Origin: Aulostomus chinensis
Lineage: Eukaryota; Chordata; Actinopteri; Syngnathiformes; Aulostomidae
DNA: 64,000 nucleotides
NCBI GenBank assembly: GCA_037954235.1
Contig: JBBMOA010000007.1
Span: 30,545,832-30,609,831 of the forward strand
Direction: 5' to 3'
Below, one piece after another: positions 56,010 through 64,000 of this stretch (the first letter of the stretch is position 1; the number at the start of each line of letters is the position of its first letter). Position numbers and translations under genes: made by a program. Below the pieces are notes generated by a model that had not been told where the DNA came from, made no database searches, and saw nothing but the letters and a program-made list of their open reading frames with translations.

Positions 56010-57475
56010 GTGCAGCCTCCTCCTTTCCTCTCCTCTCCTCCTCCTTTCCTCTCCTCTTCTCCTCCTTTCCTCTCCTCCTCCTTTCCTCTCTTCGCCTCCT
56101 CCTTGCCTCGCCACCTCCTTTCCTCTCTTCGCCTCCTCCTTGCCTCGCCACCTCCTTTCCTCTCCTCGCCTCCACCTTGCCTCTCCTCATTCTTTCCTCT
56201 CCTCGCCTCCTCCTTTCCTCTCCTCACCACCTCCTTTCCTCTCCTCGCCTCCTCCTTTCCTCTCCTCACCACCTCCTTTCCTCGCCTTTCCTCCCCTCAC
56301 CACCACCTTTCCTCTCCTCGCCACCTCCTTTCCTCTCCTCACTACCTCCTTTCCTCTCCTCGCCTCCTCCTTTCCTCTCCTCGCTACCTCCTTTCCTCTC
56401 CTTTCCTCCCCTCACCACCTCCTTTCCTCTCCTCGCCACCTCCTTTCCTCGCCTTTCCTCCCCTCACCACCACCTTTCCTCTCCTCGCCACCTCCTTTCC
56501 TCTCCTCGCCTCCTCCTTTCCTCTCCTCGCTACCTCCTTTCCTCTCCTTTCCTCCCCTCACCACCTCCTTTCCTCTCCTCGCCACCTCCTTTCCTCTCCT
56601 CGCCTCCTCCTTTCCTCTCCTCGCTACCTCCTTTCCTCTCCTTTCCTCCCCTCACCACCTCCTTTCCTCTCCTCGCCACCTCCTTTCCTCTCCTCGCTAC
56701 CTCCTTTCCTCTCCTCACCTCCTCCTTTTCTCTCCTCACCTCCTCCTTTCCTCTCCTCGCTACCTCCTTTCCTCTCCTCGCTACCTTCTTTCCTCTCCTC
56801 ACCACCTCCTTTCCTCTCCTCGCCTCCTCCTTTCCTCTCCTCGCTACCTCCTTTCCTCTCCTTTCCTCCCCTCACCACCTCCTTTCCTCTCCTCGCTACC
56901 TCCTTTCCTCTCCTCGCTACCTCCTTTCCTCTCCTCACCTCCTCCTTTCCTCTCCTCACCTCCTCCTTTCCTCTCCTCGCTACCTCCTTTCCTCTCCTCG
57001 CTACCTCCTTTCCTCTCCTCACCTCCTCCTTTCCTCTCCTCGCCTCCTCCTTTCCTCTCCTCGCGACCTCCTTTCCTCTCCTCACCTCCTCCTTTCCTCT
57101 CCTCGCTACCTCCTTTCCTCTCCTCGCCTCCTCTTTTCCTCTCCTCACCTCCTCCTTTCCTCTCCTCGCTACCTCCTTTCCTCTCCTCACCGCCTCCTTT
57201 CCTCTCCTCGCTACCTCCTTTCCTCTCCTCGCTACCTCCTTTCCTCTCCTCGCCTCCTCCTTTCCTCTCCTCGCTACCTCATTTCCTCTCCTCGCCTCCT
57301 CCTTTCCTCTCCTCGCTACCTCCTTTCCTCTCCTCGCCTCCTCCTTTCCTCTCCTCGCTACCTCCTTTCCTCTCCTCACCTCCTCCTTTCCTCCCCTCAC
57401 CTCCTCCTTTCCTCTCCTCACCTCCTCCTTTCCTCTCCTGCTCCTTCCCTCTTCTCACCTCCTCATCTCCTTGCT
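56010..57475 (+). repeat. 21-bp polypyrimidine satellite, about 1.4 kb
   Basis: The array is formed of CCTCCTTTCCTCTCCTCGC-like units with a 21-bp period (CGCTACC, CGCCTCC and CACCTCC variants). A shorter TTTCCTCCCC insert recurs. It is nearly free of purines on the plus strand. The 21-bp period keeps all three frames open, giving Pro/Ser/Leu-rich frames of up to 580 codons and Arg/Lys/Glu-rich frames on the other strand. None is a credible gene. Confidence 0.97.
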
Positions 57476-60330
57476 ACCCCCCACCCTACACACACTCACA
57501 CACACATATAGATGGAGGAGCAGCCCACACGGAGAGGAGCGCGTGCTGCAGTGAAGCAGAGGTCACACGGCCGCAGCGAGACCCACGCAGGTTCTTCACC
57601 ACGTGCAGGTGGCGGCTTCATCCCCGGGGCTCCGGCTCTGAGGTGCAGCAGAAGGTTATTTTTGACAGCCAATTAAAACGGCGGTGCAGCAGGCGGGCAG
57701 CTGTGATTGAGGCCTTTCTCCTAAAAAAAGAGAAGTAAGGGGGGGGGGGTGACAGGAAGTCCTGGTGCTGAGGCTGATGATGTGGCCCAGTTCCTGCTTG
57801 AGCGCACATCCAGGATTACATGTTGTCATGGCAGCTAAACTCAGCAGCCCGCGGCGTCCTGTCAGCTGCCGCTTCACCTCAGTTAACCTGCCGACGCTCG
57901 CTTTAACCCTCGAAATCCCAAAACCTGAAACACTGTCCTTCAAAAGACTCGCTGAGATGAAGCAGAATAAACTTATTGTCAGATTGTCACATTTCCAACT
58001 GTCCTTGAAGGACTCACGGGACTTCTGTCAGGAGAAATAAGTGATTACAGTTGGAGATGCAGATGATATAAGGACCTGGACCCACGTCTGCTGATACGAT
58101 CCATCATCCCGTCACTGTGTTCGTGCGGTGGTCCCCGTCTGATACCCTCGTGTGTGACTGGAGGTCAAAGGTTAAGGTGCTCTTGAAGATTAGAAAAGAA
58201 ATGGTCTTCAGAGATGAATTATAATCCTCACCAAATGAGACTTGATACATACTTTTGCAACCAAACAGTGGAAACTGATTTCTGAAGGTGTGAGTTTACG
58301 TGGATCAGAACCGGGCCGGGCAGTACAAACATGAAACAGAACCAACATTTAAAAAGACTCTTTGATCTTGAACATACATCTCCCAGTGTTTTCCTTCATC
58401 AACTACCTCACACACGACCAACGACGCTACCCTGCTGTTGAATGCAGAAAGTGAAATGAATTTGTTTTCATTTGAAGTCACATGACTTGATTTGAGTCAC
58501 ATGAGCTTTGGCGTATGTACAGTCCAGACCCGTCAGAGAGCTACGCCCTGCAGCATGAGTGACTGCTCCTTAGCTGCTCTCTAAGCAACTGGAAGAGACA
58601 AACTAAGATGGTGGCTGGAAATGTTTGACTCAGGCTAGCTAACATTAGCCAGCTGATGTTAGCTAACATTAGCCAGCTGATGTTAGCTAACATTAGCCAG
58701 CTGATGTTAGCTAACATTAGCCAGCTGATGTTAGCTAACATTAGCCAGCTGATGTTAGCTAACATTAGCCAGCTGATGTTAGCTAACATTAGCTAGCTGA
58801 TGGGATACTAACATCTGCTGTCACATTCAAATCAATGTCATCGGACAAAACAGCGATGGAGGAGCGTCCGTTTGGACCGCAGCCTCTGATTGCTTCAGTG
58901 TTGAGCTCCCATCCAGCAGACACAGCGTACCGCCATGCTACAGCAGCCGGAGCTTATAGGATCTTTGTGTTGTGCAGTTTGTCCATTGAGAGGGTTGTTA
59001 CATGAGGTCTGCTGAGGAGCATTGCATTGTGGGTCATGTCTGAGCACCACTTAAACAGGTGAAGGGGGGGAAAAAAACCTTCAATTAGTGTGAAGTCACA
59101 ATGTTCAGATGCATAAAACAAAGATGACGATGTGAGAAGGAGCCTTGTTGCTCAACACCCTCAAGTTAGCATAGCTCCGAGCCAACTGGTCACAACACCC
59201 AGGTCATTATTCTTCACTTCCTGGAGGGAAATACTGAAGTCAGAGCAGTTAAACCACAGAAGATACACATTTTTTTTGTTTGCTACCTGCTGTGGGATCA
59301 CCTGCTCGCTCTGATGGCGATGCAGCTGTTACCTAACACTGCGGAGGACAAACTCTCTGCTGTTACTGATGCGTCAGCTCTTAACTTTGATTTCTCTCCA
59401 GAGATTGTTCAACTCCAGCCTCTCCACAAGGACCACACTGAGGTCTGGGTACCAGCAGGGGATCTTGACCGTCTTCTGGTAGTCCCTGAGCAAAATGGTT
59501 AAATTTCACTTTAATTTGAATGCTTCCAGAAGCAAAGTTCAGACGTTGTTCACCAGCGTTTAGAGACAACAGTTGTGACAGAAATATGGTTTGGGGTGAA
59601 GAGTCTTTTTCGAAGAAACTGTTTCTTTTCCTGGTCCTCGAACTTTTGTACTTGTGCGTTTGAGAGAAATCACGTGAGCGTGCAGGGAAATTAAGACAGA
59701 AGTTACTTGAGATCAGGCAAAAAAGAAAACAACATCTTTACCAAACGCCTGGGGGCAAAAAAAACCAACATGTTTGAAAATGAACAACATATCCATGTTC
59801 ATGTTCATAGAATATTTCTGATTTTGCCCCCACCTCTTATCAATGTGAATCCAGGGATTCCCAGGTGTCCACAACCGTCTTCCAAGTGTCCTCAGCTGAA
59901 TGAGTCTGATTCCACTTTATTTAAATGTTTGCATCGGACTTCTTAACCACGTCTTCACACAAGAAATCACACACATCTCTGATCGACCTTGAACCACATT
60001 GTCAGTCTCATCGTATTTTTTTTCCTGTTACTTTTCTTCAGCAAACACGATGAAGCTTGAAAGACCTTGTGCCTCGGCTGAGGACAGTGTCCCACAGGTG
60101 ACACTTGTGTGTCGTTCTTGCTCTGCTCCTGTTCTGCACCTTGGACAGGTTCAGAGATGTTAAGTGTGGATTAATAATCCACAGATCCTGAACAAGATAT
60201 GTGGTCCGGGACTCCGCCAGGCCTCGTTCAGCTTAATCACATCAGCCTGCCTGTTTGACATCATCTGCAGGTCCCCGTCATCTCATTACTTCTGAGACTC
60301 ACACAGAAGCAAACAGACATCAACTGTTAG
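57476..60330. other. Region between the polypyrimidine satellite and the LINE
   Basis: A unique block at about 57640-57725 and another at about 60150-60290 look like conserved noncoding sequence. A 24-bp palindromic repeat lies at 58630-58800. Short frames have no recognisable domains. Confidence 0.4.
58630..58800 (+). repeat. 24-bp self-complementary tandem repeat, seven copies
   Basis: The unit AGCTGATGTTAGCTAACATT plus AGCC repeats about seven times. TGTTAGCTAACA within it is a perfect 12-bp palindrome. The minus-strand MLANISWL frame is an artefact. Confidence 0.95.
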
Positions 60331-60474
60331 CTTTTTACTGAATGATGCAACAAAAAGAGGAACCTGCACAAAAGAGGGATCGTGTGAAAGGATGTTTCGC
60401 TGCTGTATGTCCATCCAAAAGAAACCACGTTTTTCTGAGGAACGTGACATTAGCGACACCGGCAACCACAGTCA

Positions 60475-60860
60475 AGTGTACTCCAGGGGCCAGAGGGGGC
60501 GACGTCGAGTCAAACTTTAAACTGCTGGCTAAAAGTAAACGTAAATACGATAAAATCGTTATTCACGTCGGCGGTAATGACAGTCAGAGGTCACCAAGAT
60601 TAATACTGAGTCGGTGTGTGAAGACAATGTTGGACCCCGTAGTGTCTCTGGACCCCTGCCTAACCGGACCAGCAACCTCATGTTTAGCCGCATGTCAGCG
60701 TTCAACCGCTGGCTGTCGAGGTGGCGTCCAGCAAACCAAGTGGGCTTCTTTGATAAATGGAAAACTTTCTGGGGGAGACCTGGTCTGATTAGCAGGGACG
60801 GCATTCATTTCCAGAAATATGACCCAGTCTATAACAGAACCAGAACCCTGAGAACCCAGA
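60475..60860 (+). pseudogene. LINE ORF1 remnant with SGNH/esterase-like motifs
   Basis: One frame carries KIVIHVGGNDSQRS, where GGND (60570-60581) fits block III of SGNH hydrolases. After a frame change, GPLPNRTSNLMFSRMSAFNR and SRDGIHFQ follow. The DGIH at 60797-60808 fits the DxxH block V. CR1/L2-type elements are known to carry such a domain. The frameshift between the two blocks breaks the protein. Confidence 0.75.
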
Positions 60861-62582
60861 GTTCAGCCCTGGAAGCAGAGCTGCCATCTTACACGCTTCT
60901 CTGCGTGTCCACTAGGGGGCAGTTACCCACCCACACCCCCATAGAGACTGTGTCTGTCCACCACGTCAGTTTACTCACTCCAGTTCTACTGTAGAGGAGT
61001 CAATCAGAAAAACCTGATCCAAGTTAACTCAGCCACTAAATTAACTCAACAGAATATCAGAATTAGATGAGGACGATTAAATATCAGACCTCTGATGCTG
61101 AAAACTGAACCAGTGAATGAAGTGATACCTGACAGTTGTGTTGACCTGCTGAGTCTCACTGAAACCTGGCTGGTGACGATGAGGATGCTAGTCTGAATGA
61201 ATCCACTCCTCCAGTCACAGGAACACTCACATTCCTCCAGGCTCTGGCCCAGGAGGTGGCGCTGCTGCCATTGTTGACACCAGTTTAGTAATAAATCCCA
61301 AACCAGAAGAAGTTTCCATTCGTCTGAAAGCCTGATTCTCAGTTTGTCTCCTCCAGCCTGGAAACTCTCCAGCCTCTCTGATGATTGAGGACCGTCCTCC
61401 TGGTCCTGACTCTGGATTCTGATCTGAATCCTCAGAGTTTCTATCAGTTCAGTTCTAAATCAGATCAAGTCATGATTGGAGGAGACTTCAGTATTCATGA
61501 GGGTGTTGATAACCACAGTCTGGTACTGCATTTCTCTCTCTTCTAGACTCAACTGGTGTCCATCAGTCTGTCCATGAACCCCTCACTGACACAACCACAC
61601 CTCCACCTCCTCCTAACATGTGGAACTGAAGCTGAACATCTGGTTGTGTTTCCACAGAACGCTTTTATCAGACCACCAATCAATCACTTTGGAATTTGGA
61701 CTGATCAGCTACACTCCACTCAGGAAAACTGTAGTTTCCAGATGTTTGTCTGATCAGGCCACACCTGGATTTAAGGAAGTGGTTCCATTGGTGCTAAATT
61801 CAGTGTCATGTCCCACTGTAACAGAGGGCGCTGTTGTCCACCTCAGTCCCTCCCAAACTGATCATTTTATCCATCGAGCAGCCGACTACTCTGCACTAAT
61901 CGAGGAACCAAGAACAACCCAGGTTCCTCTTCAGTCCTGGAGCCAGACTGGCAGAGAGCCACAGCTCTACTGAACCAAGTAGTCCTGTTTCCCTGGGCAG
62001 CAAAGAGTTCATGGACTTCTTTAATGACAAAATTCTCCTGATTAGAGAGAAACTTCTTCTCCTGCTGCCATCAGCTGACAACATGGCCCCTAGAACCCAG
62101 AACCTTAGAGGCAGCTGGAGGACCAGACACACACTTGGGTAGTTTTTCTCCCATCAGCCTTCATGAGCTCAGTTCAATAATGTCCTCCTCTCAACCTCCA
62201 CCTGTCTCCTAGACCCCATCCCAACTAAGCTGCTCCAAGACTCTCTCCCCTCGTTAGCCCCTCCCTCTTAGATATGGTCAATGTGGCGCTGGTATCTGGT
62301 TCCGTCCCTCAGTCCTTTAAAGTAGCAGGAATTAAACCCTCCTCAAAAACAAGCCTGGATCCAGAAGTTCTACCAACTACAGACCAACATCACATCTTCC
62401 TTTTCTCTCCAAGGTTCTGGAGAAAGCAGCTGCTAAACAGCTCTGGGACTTCTCCACAGCAACAGCTGATTGGAGGATTCAGTCAGGTTCCAGGTTCATC
62501 CTAGCACAGAAACAGAACTAGTCAAAGGTACCAGTGACCTCCTACTGGTACCAGATGAGGGACTGGTCTCTGTGCTGGTCTG

Positions 62583-62911
62583 ATTAGATCTCAGTGCAGC
62601 TTTGATACCATTGACCACCATATCCTTCTACAGAGACTGGAACCTGTCACTGGTTTTAAAGGAACCACACTAAACTGGTTCAGGTCATATTTACTAGGTC
62701 ATCTCAGTTGGTACAAGTTAATGATGGTTCCTCTGAGACCACTACAGTCAATTATGGTGTTCCACAAGGGTCTGTGCTTGGACCAGTCCTCTTCACCCTG
62801 TACCTGCTTCCTCTAGGTCACATGATCAGGAAACACTCCATTAATGTTCACTGCTATGCAGACGACACTCAGCTGAACTCATCAATGATCCACATGGAAC
62901 AAACCAGCTGA
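62583..62911 (+). pseudogene. LINE reverse transcriptase remnant
   Basis: DLSAAF, a one-base shift, and TIDHHILLQRLEP lead to GTTLNWFRSYLLGH. NYGVPQGSVLGPVLFTLYLL then leads to the catalytic YADD (62855-62866) in HCYADDTQL. The catalytic box is intact but the surrounding frame is broken upstream. Confidence 0.88.
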
Positions 62912-63969
62912 CTGAACTGGAGGCCTGTCTGAAGGACAGGAAACATGGAGGACCATCATTTCCTTTATTAAACTCTGATAAACTGAAGTTCTTGTGCTGG
63001 GCCCAAACACCCGAGGACCACCTGATCTGATGAGACAGGTACCCTGGATGGCACCACCCTGGCCCTCAGCACCACCGTAGGAACCTAGGAGTTCTCTTTG
63101 ACCAGGACCCTGTAACTCCCACATTCAACAAACCTCCAGGACGCCTTCTTCCATCTACGTAACATCGCTAAGATCAGACACATCCTGGCTCAAGAAGATG
63201 CAGAAAAACTAGTCCCTGCTTTTGTCACTTCCAGGCTGGATTACTGCACCTCCCTCCTACCAGGCTGGACTAATAAGTCCCTAAAGACTCTCCAGCTGGT
63301 CCAGAACGCTGCTGCCCCCCTGACTAGAAGTGGTAGCAGAGACCAGGTCTCTCCTGGACTGCTTCTCTGCATGGCTCCCTGTCAGATTCAGAACAGAATT
63401 CAAAATTCTTCTTCTACCATCAAAGTCCTCAACAGTCAGGCTCCTTCATCCCTGCCAGAGCTCCTAGTCCCCTATGATCCAGCTAGAACCCTTCACTCCC
63501 AGGATGCAGGGTTCCTGCTGGTTCCTAGAGTTCTAACAGTAGAATGGAGCCAGAGCCTTCAGCTATCAGGCTCCCCTCCTGTGGAACCGTCTCCCAGTTT
63601 CAGTCCAGGACCCAGACCCCCTCTCTAGGTTTAAGAGCAGACTTAAGACCTCCTTGTTGATAAGGCTTATAGTCAGGACTGCTTAGGCTGGCCCTTAGAT
63701 CTGCTGCTATAGGCTCAGACTGCTGGGATCTCCCATGATGCACTGGGCTTCTCTCTCCTCCTCCTGTCCTCATACATCCCAGATCCTGGTGCTGCTGGAG
63801 GAGGCTCCAGACCTGAAGAGGCTCCAGCTGTCACCTGTAGCTCCACCTGCTCATGTCCCCGTCTGTCCATCAGCCTCTCCTCCTTTCTCTCCCTCTTTAT
63901 CTCTGTCCCTCTCTTTCCTTCTGTCTCTCTGTCCTCCTCCATTCTCTGTCTTTGTCTCTGGTGATGGTC

Positions 63970-64000
63970 ATGTTGGTGGTGGTGGTGGTGGTGGTGCTGG
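63970..64000 (+). repeat. (TGG)n at the window end
   Basis: TGGTGG trinucleotides run into the window edge after the LINE 3' region. Confidence 0.85.

Larger units (their letters stand above)
60340..64000 (+). mobile_element. L2-type LINE (Maui-like), degraded, 3' end reaching the window edge
   Basis: In order there is an esterase-like ORF1 region (60480-60830), an endonuclease trace DLLSLTETWL (about 61143), a reverse transcriptase (about 62583-62890) and further RT-domain and C-terminal remains. A 3' tail (CTGCTGGGATCTCCCATGAT near 63720) precedes low-complexity sequence. Frames are broken many times by stops and single-base shifts, so it is not functional. The order and motif wording fit the fish L2/Maui group. 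Confidence 0.88.

Noticed and set aside
55996..57738. Plus-strand frames of 444-580 codons rich in Pro/Ser/Leu, and Arg/Lys/Glu frames on the minus strand
   Set aside because: They come from the 21-bp polypyrimidine satellite, whose period is divisible by three. All three frames are open at once, which no real gene would show.
60342..60994. Two host-gene-like frames near the window end
   Set aside because: Their motifs (GGND, DGIH, GPLPNR) belong to the L2 LINE ORF1 region, and they are followed by its RT. They are not host genes.

Overview
This window is nuclear DNA from a bony fish, most likely a teleost. It has spliced vertebrate genes with GT-AG introns, long CA/TG runs, many mini- and microsatellites, an L2-type LINE and a hAT-type element. 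No prokaryotic operon, CRISPR array or phage was seen. Four protein genes were recovered by joining exons in phase, and they keep the order known from human 11p11.2: ambra1 (+) - chrm4 (+) - mdk (-) - dgkz (-).

Layout. 1-3.6 kb: the last six coding exons of ambra1 (autophagy/ubiquitin adaptor). 3.6-8.7 kb: intergenic, with three exact CRE octamers and a CpG-rich block that may be the chrm4 first exon. 8.7-10.0 kb: chrm4, a muscarinic receptor whose ligand-pocket and DRY residues depart from the usual M4 pattern. 10.3-12.3 kb: mdk (midkine), complete in four coding exons and convergent with chrm4. 12.3-17.6 kb: mdk upstream region with a probable 5' UTR exon and two minisatellites. 17.9-55.4 kb: dgkz (diacylglycerol kinase zeta) on the minus strand. 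31 common exons were joined in phase, with two alternative first exons predicting 998-aa and 1255-aa proteins. 55.4-60.3 kb: dgkz upstream region with a 1.4-kb polypyrimidine satellite. 60.3-64 kb: a decayed L2 LINE.

The dgkz introns carry unusual repeats: a 7.6-kb GATA/GATGATA array with a ~1.5-kb higher-order period, a 53-bp hairpin-forming minisatellite of 27 copies, a purine-strand repeat just upstream of an ankyrin exon, and a 1.2-kb AT-rich satellite just upstream of the long-isoform start codon.

The genes do not form an operon; each is a separate transcription unit in a conserved vertebrate neighbourhood. No clearly new biological system was found. The strongest items for follow-up are the altered muscarinic receptor, the GATA higher-order array, the uniform 53-bp hairpin array and the symmetric dgkz cassette exon. 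Coordinates come from hand splicing on intron phase and consensus sites, without transcript data.
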